Shown: in pieces, positions 1 to 7,868 of the stretch
Layout of the letters: each line of letters opens with the position of its first letter
Position numbering within the stretch: the first letter of the stretch is position 1
Origin: a virus
IMG/VR virus record: IMGVR_UViG_3300037261_000038
Coordinates: 1 to 26,557 of that record
DNA length: 26,557 bases
Reading direction: 5' to 3' (one strand)
The notes under the pieces: generated by a model
What the model saw: only the letters and a program-made list of their open reading frames with translations
Told to the model about the DNA's origin: nothing
The model's database searches: none
Program-made: the position numbers and the translations under genes

Positions 1-255
1 TACAAGCATCCATCCGACCTAGTCATCTGCGAACACTGCAAGCGTGAAGGCAAGTGGGATCCCGCACGCGGCGACCCATATGACCAATGCGCTGAATGTG
101 ACTGCGGCGGACCGATCGTCTTCAAGTATGACGAAGGCGACAAGTGTCCCAACTGCGATGCGCTCGGACACTACGAGCGGGTTCTCAACCATTGCTGCTC
201 GCGTGCCTGCATGCTGCAAGCCGAGTGGGCAACCACCCTAGCGGCACGACGATAG
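1..255 (+). CDS. Cysteine-rich zinc-binding-like protein (5' partial)
   Basis: The frame is open from the first base of the window and stops with TAG at 253-255, so the true start lies upstream. The visible 84 residues contain repeated cysteine pairs (CEHC, CAEC, CDCGG, CPNC, then CCSRAC), a spacing typical of zinc-ribbon or treble-clef folds. No family is recognised and no catalytic residue can be named. It lies in a run of small cysteine-rich phage proteins upstream of the terminase genes. A Shine-Dalgarno-like AGGAGG overlaps its stop region and could serve the downstream start. Role unknown; DNA or protein binding is the only inference the cysteine pattern allows. Confidence 0.6.
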   Translation, partial: YKHPSDLVICEHCKREGKWDPARGDPYDQCAECDCGGPIVFKYDEGDKCPNCDALGHYERVLNHCCSRACMLQAEWATTLAARR

Positions 256-293
256 GAGGGAACCATGAGCGGCGATAGCGCAGGAGGCTGACC

Positions 294-488
294 ATGGGCC
301 TATGGAGCATCCTAGATGGTCACCAGTGCTGCTACAAGCACTGCAACCAACCAGCCACCTGTGTGATGGTCGAAGCCGCATGGAACCGAGGACGCACCTT
401 CGCAAACGGCGCAGGGCTCTGCTGTCTACCACACGCCAATGAGTCAGAGCGAGACGGATGCCTCACCGTATGGCAAGAAGGTAGGTAG
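294..488 (+). CDS. Small cysteine-rich hypothetical protein
   Basis: A 64-residue ORF preceded by a good ribosome-binding site (CAGGAGG, about 7 bases before ATG 294). It carries the cysteines CC-x3-C-x5-C near the N-terminus and CC-x2-H (CCLPH) in the second half, with an AxxV-type spacing seen in many phage micro-proteins that bind zinc. It is not recognised as a named family. A nine-codon ORF (265-291) immediately upstream ends three bases before this start and may couple translation from the previous gene. Function unknown; the cysteine/histidine pattern and the strong RBS are the reasons for calling it real. Confidence 0.55.
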   Translation: MGLWSILDGHQCCYKHCNQPATCVMVEAAWNRGRTFANGAGLCCLPHANESERDGCLTVWQEGR

Positions 489-589
489 GGGGTAGGGTCG
501 GCATCGCGGATGAGTAGGGTGCAGGTAGTTGAGCCGTCAAGTCCACGTCAAAAATCCTCTGTTTTGAGCGCAACCCCCTTGTTGGGGAT

Positions 590-907
590 GTGCAATTGGC
601 TGAGTTCGACTTCGCCCAGGGTGGTGTTTGCTTGGCCGTATTTGAGATTGACGACAACCGCTACCTGCTGCATACCGCTTGGCGTTGGCTCGTCTGCGAA
701 CGGGCAGCTTGGCGTTGCGAACAGTGCGGCTCCGAGGAGACGTTAGAGGCCCACCACAAGAACAATCAAGGCAGCGTGCTCAAGTCGGACGACCGGGATA
801 ATCGCCTGGCTAATGGCCGGTGTCTTTGTCGTCCTTGTCACGGGCAGCTTCGCCGAGGACGACCGTGGACTGATAAGCAGCGGGCGGCGCGGGACTCCTT
901 GGTATAG
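590..907 (+). CDS. HNH endonuclease (terminase-proximal)
   Basis: 105 residues. The C-terminal half has the HNH/zinc arrangement: C43-x2-C46, the double histidine H55-H56 in EAHHKNN, an Asn-rich segment (DDRDNRLANGR) and C80-x2-C83-H84. That is the pattern of the phage HNH nuclease family (C-x2-C ... HH ... N ... C-x2-C-H). The frame has no ATG; GTG 590 is chosen because GGGG at 584-587 lies just upstream and the previous in-frame stop is at 530-532. HNH proteins beside terminase genes are known in cos phages to take part in genome packaging (HK97 gp74 is the precedent), so a packaging role is plausible. A free-standing homing role is the alternative. Confidence 0.82.
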   Translation: MQLAEFDFAQGGVCLAVFEIDDNRYLLHTAWRWLVCERAAWRCEQCGSEETLEAHHKNNQGSVLKSDDRDNRLANGRCLCRPCHGQLRRGRPWTDKQRAARDSLV

Positions 908-926
908 GGGGCGGCTTTGGGGTTGT

Positions 927-960
927 GCGCGCACGTGCGCGCGAGTAGGCGGCTCTTTTT
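927..960 (+). terminator. 16-bp perfect palindrome followed by a T run
   Basis: Positions 927-942 form a perfect 16-base inverted repeat with a CACGTG core, followed 13 bases later by five T residues (956-960). It lies between the HNH gene and the terminase genes. The stem could be a transcription terminator. The gap between stem and T run is longer than in a classic intrinsic terminator. A dyad site for a DNA-binding protein, or a terminase/cos-associated site, is an equally possible reading. Confidence 0.4.
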
Positions 961-1025
961 GCCTTATTAGTGGTTGCTAAGTGGGTGCGATCGGTTGCTT
1001 CTGGGCTGGTTTGAGGAGATATCAC

Positions 1026-1235
1026 ATGGGCTTTCCGATCTTCTATGAGGTGCCTGGTCGCCCAAGGGTGGTCCGGGCCTATTGCGAGGGCTGCGAGACG
1101 TACAGCCGCGTGGTGCGCAAACCCACCAAGGCCGATAAGCAAGCCGTACGGGCACGTTGTGGCGACCTTAACGCTGTCGTATACCCGAGTTCCCCTCTCG
1201 GTTGGGAGAACGGCTGCCCACGGTGTGAACGTTGA
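1026..1235 (+). CDS. Small zinc-ribbon-like protein
   Basis: 69 residues from ATG 1026, chosen over an in-frame ATG at 981 because GAGGAG lies at 1013-1018 directly upstream of 1026. It has a C-x2-C pair (CEGC), a single Cys in the middle and a C-terminal C-x2-C (CPRC), as in a zinc ribbon. No known family is recognised. Its TGA (1233-1235) overlaps the TTG start of the small terminase gene, so the two are probably translationally coupled. It may help packaging by position, but nothing in the sequence shows a specific role. Confidence 0.6.
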   Translation: MGFPIFYEVPGRPRVVRAYCEGCETYSRVVRKPTKADKQAVRARCGDLNAVVYPSSPLGWENGCPRCER

Positions 1236-1609
1236 CTCTCGCTGGCGTTCCTGGTGATCTCGACTCGACCGGCAAGAAGCTATACCGCGACCTGCGTGCA
1301 GCCATGAAAGACAGGCCAGACGGTCCGACCCACTGGGAGGATCCTGACCACCATCTTCTAGCGCAGGCGTGCAGGTACGACCACAGGGCTCGGAGGGCGC
1401 GAGACGCGTTCGCACGCACCGCTGAGGACATGGTGACGCTGGGGGACCGGCGTCAGCGGACGGTGGATCCGCTCGTGAAGATCGCGGAGACTGCGGAGCG
1501 GGCTTTTGTGGACTGTTTGAAGGAGTTGGGCTTTACACCGCGGGCTCGAGCGCAACTCAGCATTGAGAAGCGGTCCGAGAGCGAATCGAAGTTCGGGGGG
1601 TTCGGCTAG
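1232..1609 (+). CDS. terS: Terminase small subunit, P27-like
   Basis: 125 residues, adjacent to and upstream of the large terminase. The sequence follows the P27-family small terminase layout: an N-terminal K-x2-L-Y motif (KKLYRDLRAAM), a helical core with D-x2-LL and an R-rich helix (CRYDHRARRARDAF), a statement of a mature-gene context near DPLVKIAETAE, and the typical ending LGFTPRARAQL close to the C-terminus. Small terminases of this type recognise the phage DNA and load the large subunit. The start is TTG 1232, overlapping the previous stop as TTGA. No other start lies before the conserved N-terminal segment. Confidence 0.82.
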   Translation: MTLAGVPGDLDSTGKKLYRDLRAAMKDRPDGPTHWEDPDHHLLAQACRYDHRARRARDAFARTAEDMVTLGDRRQRTVDPLVKIAETAERAFVDCLKELGFTPRARAQLSIEKRSESESKFGGFG

Positions 1610-1617
1610 GGGAATAT

Positions 1618-3192
1618 ATGGCTACTCGTCGCTGGCGCTGGCGCTATGAGGATTTCTGCGCCTTCTACGAGCTCCTGACGATGCCGGACGGTACGCCGGC
1701 ACGGCTTGAGGGACATCTTCGCCTGATCCTTTGGATGATCTTCACGAGGCCCGGAGACTCGGGCCTCCTGGTCTTGCTGCCGAAGGGAAATGGTAAGACG
1801 GCGCTACTCGGTGCACTCGCGGTATATCACCTGCTTGTCACGCCCAACGCTAACTGTTTCATCGGCGCGGCGAATAAGGAACAGGCTAAGGAGATGTACC
1901 GCTTCGCCTGCCACTTCATCCGCGCCGGCAGTGACTACGAGCTCGAGAAGTACGCCAAAATCCTCGGAGGGACGCTCGAGATTCGCTCCAAGCGGGACGA
2001 GGGATTCATTCTCATCATCGCCTCGGATGATTCCAAGGCGGGCGGCAAGAAGCAGGGCCTCAACGCAACCCTGTTTCTAATTGACGAGCTTCATGCTCAC
2101 GACAACGATTCGCTGTATGTCGATGGTCGCTCTGGGCTGTTCAAGCGTCAGGGCATCATGATCACCATTACGACCGCGGGGTGGGACCAGGAGGGCACGT
2201 TAGGCAAGCTGCGCGCCGGATTCCTTCAGGCGGACCAGCATGGCGGCACGGTTCAGCGGTCCATGACAACTGACGAACTAGGCAGGCTCATCGAGGATGT
2301 TGACCGCGGCCGGCTGACGGTCGCGTGCATCGGGGATAACGTCATGCTCGAGTGGGCGTGCCGACCCGACGACAAGCCCGAAGACTTTGAGGCCGTCAAG
2401 TTTGCAAGCCCCGCGAGCTGGGTGACGGTCAAGAGCATCAAGAACGCTTACGAGGATCCGGGTCTACGGTTGAGCGTCTACCGGCGCTACAGGATGAACC
2501 ACTGGACCTTGGCCTTTGAATCCTGGCTGCCTGAGGGCGCCTGGGAGGCTCTCTACGGGCCTTCGGTGGCCCCGGTGGAGCATCGGCTGTGGAACGGGGC
2601 TACCGCTGCGGAACTGGACGCCTACGTGGCGTCTCTGTATCCGCGAGACGTGCTTGTTGTCGCGGCGATCGATATGGCCCGCTATCGCGACTGCGCGGCA
2701 GTAACGACGGTAGGCCCGGGTCCCAACGGACTTCTGCTGCCTCGTACGATCGTTTGGCGCTCAGGTGGCCCTGATAACCCGATTCCTTACGAGCCGGTGT
2801 ACCGCGTGGCCAGACAGTTGTGTTCCGTCTACGCGGTAGAGGCGCTCGGCCTCGATCCGAAGTACCTGGACGAGATGTACGACACGCTCGAAGGCGAAGG
2901 CATCCCGGTCGAGGGATACCCGCAGGGAAACGAGCGCGTCTGTCCCGCCGACGCGAACTTGCGTCAGGCGATTCTGACCGATAAGGCATTCGAGCATGAC
3001 GGCGATCCGATCTTGGCGGCGCATGTGAATGCGGCCATCGCGCAAGAGGTTGGCGCGGACTCGTTCAAGTTGATCAAGTCGAAGGGTAACGGTCCGCCGA
3101 TCGATGCTGCTCGGGCGCTGTCGATGGCGTATGACCTTGCTGGGCAGGATCTAGAGCCGGTTGTTCCGCTGGTGGACTGGGGAGACGCATGA
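1618..3192 (+). CDS. terL: Terminase large subunit (ATPase and nuclease)
   Basis: 524 residues, the usual length for the family. The N-terminal ATPase domain carries a Walker A-like LLPKGNGKT (residues 53-61) and a Walker B TLFLIDELHA (151-160, D156/E157), followed by the coupling-type segment ITITTAGWD (about 183-190). The C-terminal part has the RNase H-like nuclease core starting at VVAAIDMARYRD (D352), then LGLDPKYL and a late HVNAAIA segment typical of phage terminases of the terminase_1 type. The motor cuts concatemeric DNA and pumps it through the portal. ATG 1618 follows GGGGAA. The stop overlaps the next ATG (ATGA). Confidence 0.95.
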   Translation: MATRRWRWRYEDFCAFYELLTMPDGTPARLEGHLRLILWMIFTRPGDSGLLVLLPKGNGKTALLGALAVYHLLVTPNANCFIGAANKEQAKEMYRFACHFIRAGSDYELEKYAKILGGTLEIRSKRDEGFILIIASDDSKAGGKKQGLNATLFLIDELHAHDNDSLYVDGRSGLFKRQGIMITITTAGWDQEGTLGKLRAGFLQADQHGGTVQRSMTTDELGRLIEDVDRGRLTVACIGDNVMLEWACRPDDKPEDFEAVKFASPASWVTVKSIKNAYEDPGLRLSVYRRYRMNHWTLAFESWLPEGAWEALYGPSVAPVEHRLWNGATAAELDAYVASLYPRDVLVVAAIDMARYRDCAAVTTVGPGPNGLLLPRTIVWRSGGPDNPIPYEPVYRVARQLCSVYAVEALGLDPKYLDEMYDTLEGEGIPVEGYPQGNERVCPADANLRQAILTDKAFEHDGDPILAAHVNAAIAQEVGADSFKLIKSKGNGPPIDAARALSMAYDLAGQDLEPVVPLVDWGDA

Positions 3193-3383
3193 TCCACCTT
3201 CACTGGCACCGCCGAGTTGAGCATCCGTACGGCCGCATGCACTACGGGTCATATCGAGAGTGCCGCTGTGGCAAGCGCTGGGCCTACCCGGCTTCCGGCG
3301 GCCATCAGCCCGTGGATCGCGGCTGGGTTGAAACGGGTCAGTGGACCTCGCGCCATCGACGAAAGCGCCAATCCAACCAATGA
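3189..3383 (+). CDS. Small conserved-type phage protein
   Basis: 64 residues, starting inside the terminase stop codon (ATGA at 3189-3192), so probably translationally coupled. The N-terminus is His-rich (MIHLHWHRR) and the middle contains YRECRCGKRWAY, a short C-x-C-G motif seen in many tiny actinophage proteins between terminase and portal. Too short for a full zinc ribbon, since only two Cys are present. Highly basic C-terminus (RHRRKRQ). No function can be assigned; the tight overlap and motif support it being expressed. Confidence 0.6.
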   Translation: MIHLHWHRRVEHPYGRMHYGSYRECRCGKRWAYPASGGHQPVDRGWVETGQWTSRHRRKRQSNQ

Positions 3384-3393
3384 GAGGCCTCCG

Positions 3394-3534
3394 ATGATCG
3401 CACTTATCGCATTTGCAGCCTCTCTAGCGCTGGTGGTTGCCGGGGTAGCACTGGTTAGCGTCCCGGGTGCTTTCGTGGCGGCTGGCGTGCTCCTGTGCGC
3501 TCTCACGGTGCTACACGAGCGGGGTGCCGAGTGA
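3394..3534 (+). CDS. Small two-helix membrane protein
   Basis: 46 residues from ATG 3394, with GAGAGG about 8 bases upstream. Nearly the whole protein is hydrophobic: one helix at about residues 2-20 and a second at about 24-40, separated by a Pro-Gly turn, with a charged tail (HERGAE). This predicts a membrane hairpin. It sits between terminase and portal genes and its stop overlaps the next GTG (GTGA at 3531-3534). Function unknown; possible roles such as membrane signalling are not supported by any motif. Confidence 0.55.
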   Translation: MIALIAFAASLALVVAGVALVSVPGAFVAAGVLLCALTVLHERGAE

Positions 3535-3740
3535 TCTACACGCGTAGTGAGCCAACGCACACGTTGCTGATCGCGGTCCCGCTGAATATGGACGCTAACC
3601 CCGCGGCCGAGGGTTGGGATACGCAGGCTGCTTTTGTCGAGGCAATCGGGGCAATATTGCCCCTGATCCGCGTTGGAACCCTTGGGCTGCTCTGCGACCA
3701 GATCCAGGTCACGCTGGAAGACGCGGAGCCCACTGTATGA
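3531..3740 (+). CDS. Hypothetical protein preceding portal
   Basis: 69 residues starting at GTG 3531, which overlaps the previous stop, and ending in an ATGA overlap with the portal gene, so it is embedded in a coupled chain. The sequence is soluble-looking with a mixed alpha/beta pattern (THTLLIAVPLNM, then two amphipathic helices around residues 30-55). No motif is recognised. An in-frame ATG at 3495 exists but would overlap the preceding membrane-protein gene by 40 bases. Function unknown. Confidence 0.55.
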   Translation: MIYTRSEPTHTLLIAVPLNMDANPAAEGWDTQAAFVEAIGAILPLIRVGTLGLLCDQIQVTLEDAEPTV

Positions 3741-5290
3741 GTAGCCCTCTAGGTCGCATCCTCAAAGGTGCAGGCGCAGCCCGATCCGGTGACGCGCTCA
3801 GCATGGACCAATGGATGAACTACTTCTCATTCAACGGAAGCAGCTACCCGTTCGGCATGGGATCTGGCAACTACAGCCTCAACCAGAAGGCCGACGAGGT
3901 AGACCACAGCTTCGCAGGATATGCACATGGCCTCTACCGCTCTAATGGCATCGTGTTCGCCTGCATCGGAGCTCGGCACCGCCTGTTCACGGAGGCGCGT
4001 TTCCAGTTTCGTGCTCTCAAGAACGGCCGTCCGGGTGACTTGTTCGGCACGCAAGCACTCACCCCGCTCGAAAAGCCGTGGCTCAACGGCACGACAGGCG
4101 ATTTGCTGGGCCGTGCGATCCAAGATGCCGATATCTGCGGTAACGCCTTCATTCTCAGGCCCGGAAGGATCGCTCAACCGAGCACGGGCGTCATCAAGTT
4201 TCCCGGAGACGAGCGCCTAGCGCGCCTGCGGCCCGACTGGGTGACCGTCGTCGCGGGCGGAGATGATAAGGATCCCGCCGCGGCTGAAGTGCTCGGATAC
4301 ACGTACACGCATGGCGGTATCAAGTCGGGTAACGATCCGATCTTCTATGGCCCTGAGCAGGTCGCACACTGGACGCCGACGCCTGACCCGATGTGCAACT
4401 GGCTGGGTATGTCATGGCTGACGCCGGTTATCACGGAAATCATGGCGGATAGCGCGATGATGACCCACAAGCTCAAGTTTTTCGAACACGGCGCGACGAG
4501 CAACCTCATGGTGACGATGGATCCTGCCATCAAGAAAGAGCAGTTCGACATGTGGGTGTCGAAGTTCAAGCAGGGCAACGAGGGTCTCTGGAACGCTTAC
4601 AAGACACTGTTTCTTGGCGGCGGTGCCGACGCCAAGGTTATCGGCACCGACATGAAGCAGATGGACTTCAAGGTTGTTCAAGGCTCCGGTGAAACCAGAG
4701 TGGCTAGCGCCGCGGGCGTTCCGCCGATCATCGTGGGGCTTTCGGAGGGCCTTCAGGCCGTGAGCTACAACAGCTACGGTCAGGCGCGTCGTGCTTTTGC
4801 CGATATGACCATGCGGCCGTTGTGGCGCGGGTTCTGCTCGTCCATGGGGTCGGTCATTGATGCCCCGCAGGACAAGGGCGCTAGCGAGCTTTGGTACGAC
4901 GATAGGGATATCTCCTTCTTGCAGGAGGATCGCACCGACGCGATCAACATCCAGCAAACGAAGGCGACGACGATCCACACGCTTGTGACGGCTGGGTTCA
5001 CGCCTGACAGCGTTATCGCGGCCGTTGAGTCAGACGATTACTCAACGTTGGAGCATACGGGCATGTTTAGCGTCCAGTTGCTGCCGGCGGGGACTGTGAG
5101 CGAGGGTAAGGGTTCGGTTGTGACGGGTACGGACGAGCCTGCGAAGGGTTCGGCAAAGTCCGACCCGAACGTGGATGACCCTAACTCGAAGTCAAGCAGT
5201 CCGAGCAAACCCGCTGGTAGTGGGACTAACGATACGGGGCGCGTTCTCGCTGCCCTCCTAGCGTCAAAGGAGGCGCACGATGAAACCTAA
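3737..5290 (+). CDS. Portal protein
   Basis: 517 residues from ATG 3737 (the frame is open further upstream, but this ATG overlaps the previous stop as ATGA). It follows the terminase and precedes protease and capsid genes, the standard portal slot. Recognisable HK97-type portal segments are GIVFACIGARHRLFTEARF near residues 72-90 (N-x-V-x-A-C-I class), the wing/stem region with WLGMSWLTPVITEI, the FFEHGATSNLMV segment, and the clip/crown segment GVPPIIVGLSEGLQAVSY followed by QARRAF. The C-terminal 60 residues are low-complexity Ser/Gly/Pro/Lys, as is common in portals. It forms the dodecameric DNA entry ring at one capsid vertex. Confidence 0.92.
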   Translation: MSSPLGRILKGAGAARSGDALSMDQWMNYFSFNGSSYPFGMGSGNYSLNQKADEVDHSFAGYAHGLYRSNGIVFACIGARHRLFTEARFQFRALKNGRPGDLFGTQALTPLEKPWLNGTTGDLLGRAIQDADICGNAFILRPGRIAQPSTGVIKFPGDERLARLRPDWVTVVAGGDDKDPAAAEVLGYTYTHGGIKSGNDPIFYGPEQVAHWTPTPDPMCNWLGMSWLTPVITEIMADSAMMTHKLKFFEHGATSNLMVTMDPAIKKEQFDMWVSKFKQGNEGLWNAYKTLFLGGGADAKVIGTDMKQMDFKVVQGSGETRVASAAGVPPIIVGLSEGLQAVSYNSYGQARRAFADMTMRPLWRGFCSSMGSVIDAPQDKGASELWYDDRDISFLQEDRTDAINIQQTKATTIHTLVTAGFTPDSVIAAVESDDYSTLEHTGMFSVQLLPAGTVSEGKGSVVTGTDEPAKGSAKSDPNVDDPNSKSSSPSKPAGSGTNDTGRVLAALLASKEAHDET

Positions 5291-6317
5291 GAGCAGCCGA
5301 GGCATTCTGCCTCAAGATAACCTGTACCGTGCGGTCTATGCGCTTCCCAGCGCGTCAGAGGACGTAGCAAACGAGCGCGCGGTCACACAGAACGACGATG
5401 GAACCACGCTTGACCTTCAGTGGGCGGTGTTCGATCAGTGGACTGAGATCAACTCGGCGTACGAGGGGCATTTCATGGAGCGCATCGCTCCGGGGGCTTT
5501 CGCCAAGACGATCAAAGAGAACCAGTCGAACATGCGCATCCTCTTGCAGCATGGCCGCGACCCGCAGATTGGCAACAAGCCGATTGCGTCCATCACGGAG
5601 GTTGGCGAGAACAACATTGGCGGATATGGCCGCGGTGAACTGTTCCCGGGTCTTGACCCGCTCGTGGTGGACGGCCTCCGCGCCGGTCAGTACGGTTCGT
5701 CGTTCCGGTTCGGCGTGATCCGCGATGACCTGGTGACCAAGCCTGAGCGTTCCGCCTACAACCCGAAGGGGATCCCTGAGCGGACGATCCGCGAGGCTTC
5801 GGTTATGGAGTTCGGCCCCGTTACCTGGGGAGCATATTCACAGGCTACGGCTGGCGTGCGCTCCATTACTGACGAGATCCACTTTGCGAGCCTGACCAGC
5901 ATCCCCGAGGCTCGCTTGCTCGAGTTGGTCGCGTTCGCGCGTGGCAAGGCCGAGCGCTTGGACTCGCTGGACTTCAGTTGCCTTTCCTCGATGGTTCTCG
6001 CGGGCGGACGCTACATCGCCCAACAGGACGAGGATGACCCCGAGTCCAACACAACCACGATGAACCAGGTGCTCGACCTCCTGGGAACTCTCGTGCAGGT
6101 GGAGATCGCCGAGGCTCCCGAGCCCGATGATACGTCCGCTGAATACCTTTATTCTGCACCCGAGTCCGGCGATACAGCCGACGCTGCCCCGGCAGCGGAT
6201 GACTCGCGCCGCACGGAAGTACCCGAAGCACCCGTCGAGGCGCCGGCCGCAAAGGCCACCCCGACGACGGACAGATACCTGTCCAAGCGCCCACGCCCAG
6301 AAGCGTGGCGCATCTAG
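5280..6317 (+). CDS. HK97-family prohead protease with long C-terminal extension
   Basis: 345 residues; ATG 5280 lies 8 bases after AAAGGAGG and overlaps the portal gene by 11 bases. The protease domain (about residues 45-195) shows the U35-type features: FMERIAPGAF, the catalytic His in LLQHGRDP (H91), and GSSFRFGV containing the likely catalytic Ser (S140 or S141), then TIREASVMEFGPVTWGAY. It cleaves scaffold and capsid delta domains during head maturation. Beyond about residue 250 is an acidic, Pro/Ala-rich tail ending in a basic segment (LSKRPRPEAWRI). That extension is longer than the minimal protease and could be a scaffold-like appendage; this is inference. Confidence 0.9.
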   Translation: MKPKSSRGILPQDNLYRAVYALPSASEDVANERAVTQNDDGTTLDLQWAVFDQWTEINSAYEGHFMERIAPGAFAKTIKENQSNMRILLQHGRDPQIGNKPIASITEVGENNIGGYGRGELFPGLDPLVVDGLRAGQYGSSFRFGVIRDDLVTKPERSAYNPKGIPERTIREASVMEFGPVTWGAYSQATAGVRSITDEIHFASLTSIPEARLLELVAFARGKAERLDSLDFSCLSSMVLAGGRYIAQQDEDDPESNTTTMNQVLDLLGTLVQVEIAEAPEPDDTSAEYLYSAPESGDTADAAPAADDSRRTEVPEAPVEAPAAKATPTTDRYLSKRPRPEAWRI

Positions 6318-6332
6318 ACGTACGAGGAATAT

Positions 6333-7802
6333 ATGACGATTGACGAACTGCGAGTTTCAGTCGCAGACATGATTGTACGCCTCCAGGAGATTGACGCGGC
6401 CGCTGAAGGTCGCCACATGTCTCTCGAGGAGCGTACCGAGTGGAACACACTCAACGACAACCGCGAGGACACCATCAAGCTCATTGACGAGCTCGATGCT
6501 CGCGACGAGCGCCTGCGCGGCTTGACGGCTGAGCCGGATGCTTCCGAGACGATCGGTAATGGTTTCAATACCAAGTCTCCCCGCGCGACCAATAGCGGCG
6601 ACATCTACGACCTGACGACCATTCGGCGTGAGAACGCTGAGAGCATGTGCCGTGACCTTCGCGACCGTGCAATGCGTTCGGTCGAGTCGGCGAAGTTCCC
6701 GCCGCTGGTTGGGCGTTCGGAGGCTCAGACCCATATCGAGAAGCTTATCGATCGGTTTGACAATCCCGAGCGCCAGGATGGCGTTGCGGGCGAGATCAGC
6801 CGTCGAATTCTGACGACCGGCTCCCCCACCTACAAGCGCGCGTTTGCGAAGACGATGGCCTCCAAGGCGGTTACCGCCGACGAGCAGCGTGCTCTTGCGC
6901 TCGGTACCGGAGCCACTGGTGGCTTCGAGATCGTGTACACGCTGGATCCCACCATCATCCCGACAAGCAACCTCTCGGTGAACCCTTACCGCGAGTTCTG
7001 CTCCGTCGAGTCGATTGCGGGAACGAACGAGTGGCGTGGCGTCACTTCGGCCGGTGTTACGGCGGCGTATGTGGCTGAGGCCACTGCGGCGACGGACAAC
7101 AGCCCGACGCTCGCTCAGCCGTCCCTGGTAGTCGCTAAGGCGCACTGCTTCATCCCCGCGTCGATCGAACTGACGCAGGACTGGGGCACCATCGAGCAGG
7201 ATCTTTCGACTCTGATCATGGACGCTAAGGACGACCTCGAGGCCACGCAGTTCACGACCGGTACCTATGGTGCCGCGACGAGCCCGGGTGGGCTCATCAC
7301 AGGCGCTACCAACACCGTCAGTACGGCGGGAACGGCAGCCTTTGTGATTGGGGACCTATACAAGCTGTGGGAGTCGCTCCCGCCCCGCTTCCGGGCCCGT
7401 GCATCATGGCTCGGCAACCTGTTCATCTACGACAAGATCCGTCAGTTCGATACCGCTGGTGGTGCCGGACTGTGGCTCCAGAACCTGACAGTGGCTGCTG
7501 GTGCCGCTGGCGGCGTTCCCGCGCCCGGGGTTGTTGCCCCGTCCAGCCTGATGGGCAAGCCCGCCTACGAGTCCACCGTGATGGCTTCCGCCCTCACGTC
7601 GGCTAACAAGGTCATGGCCGTCGGTGACGGCCGGTACTTCAAGATCATCGATCGAATTGGGATGGACATCGAGGTGATTCCTCATCTTTTCGGAGCTGCC
7701 CAGGGGAACTTGCCAACAGGCCAGCGCGGCTTCTACGCATATTGGCGCAACACTGCCAAGGTCCTGGATCCCGCCGGTTTCAGAGTTTTGGTCACAAGTT
7801 GA
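6333..7802 (+). CDS. Major capsid protein, HK97 fold
   Basis: 489 residues, starting at ATG 6333 after GAGGAAT. The first about 65 residues form a charged coiled coil (LRVSVADMIVRLQEIDAA through DELDARDERLRGL), matching the delta scaffolding domain removed by the prohead protease. The mature HK97 fold follows from roughly residue 180: GATGGFEIVYTLDPTIIPT, a central WRGVTSAGVTAAYVAE strand region, the E-loop/P-domain part with SIELTQDWGTIEQDL, then FRARASWLGNLFIYDKIRQ and the closing FYAYWRNTAKVLDPAGFRVL. Its position after portal and protease is canonical. Expected product is the hexamer/pentamer shell subunit. Confidence 0.95.
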   Translation: MTIDELRVSVADMIVRLQEIDAAAEGRHMSLEERTEWNTLNDNREDTIKLIDELDARDERLRGLTAEPDASETIGNGFNTKSPRATNSGDIYDLTTIRRENAESMCRDLRDRAMRSVESAKFPPLVGRSEAQTHIEKLIDRFDNPERQDGVAGEISRRILTTGSPTYKRAFAKTMASKAVTADEQRALALGTGATGGFEIVYTLDPTIIPTSNLSVNPYREFCSVESIAGTNEWRGVTSAGVTAAYVAEATAATDNSPTLAQPSLVVAKAHCFIPASIELTQDWGTIEQDLSTLIMDAKDDLEATQFTTGTYGAATSPGGLITGATNTVSTAGTAAFVIGDLYKLWESLPPRFRARASWLGNLFIYDKIRQFDTAGGAGLWLQNLTVAAGAAGGVPAPGVVAPSSLMGKPAYESTVMASALTSANKVMAVGDGRYFKIIDRIGMDIEVIPHLFGAAQGNLPTGQRGFYAYWRNTAKVLDPAGFRVLVTS

Positions 7803-7817
7803 TCTAGTAACGGCTAA

Positions 7818-7868
7818 TGTGACGCGGCGCGAAGTTGGCGCGATGTTGGGGTCGAACCCAGCGTCACA
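7818..7868 (+). other. Three-way-junction-like structured RNA element
   Basis: An 8-bp perfect outer stem (TGTGACGC 7818-7825 with GCGTCACA 7861-7868) encloses two small hairpins: CGCG/CGCG (7828-7831 with 7839-7842) and TGGG/CCCA (7847-7850 with 7857-7860, loop GTCGAA). The second hairpin abuts the 3' arm of the outer stem, as a T-arm does in a tRNA, and its loop resembles a T-loop. There is no room for an anticodon arm, so it is not a tRNA. It lies 16 bases after the capsid stop and could be a processing, terminator or stability element. Confidence 0.4.

Noticed and set aside
265-291. Nine-codon ORF with ATG between the first two genes
   Set aside because: Too short to call a gene; noted only as a possible translational coupler.
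7818-7868. Considered as a tRNA because of its T-arm-like hairpin
   Set aside because: Only about 20 bases remain for both D- and anticodon arms, and the T-loop would have six bases; not a tRNA.
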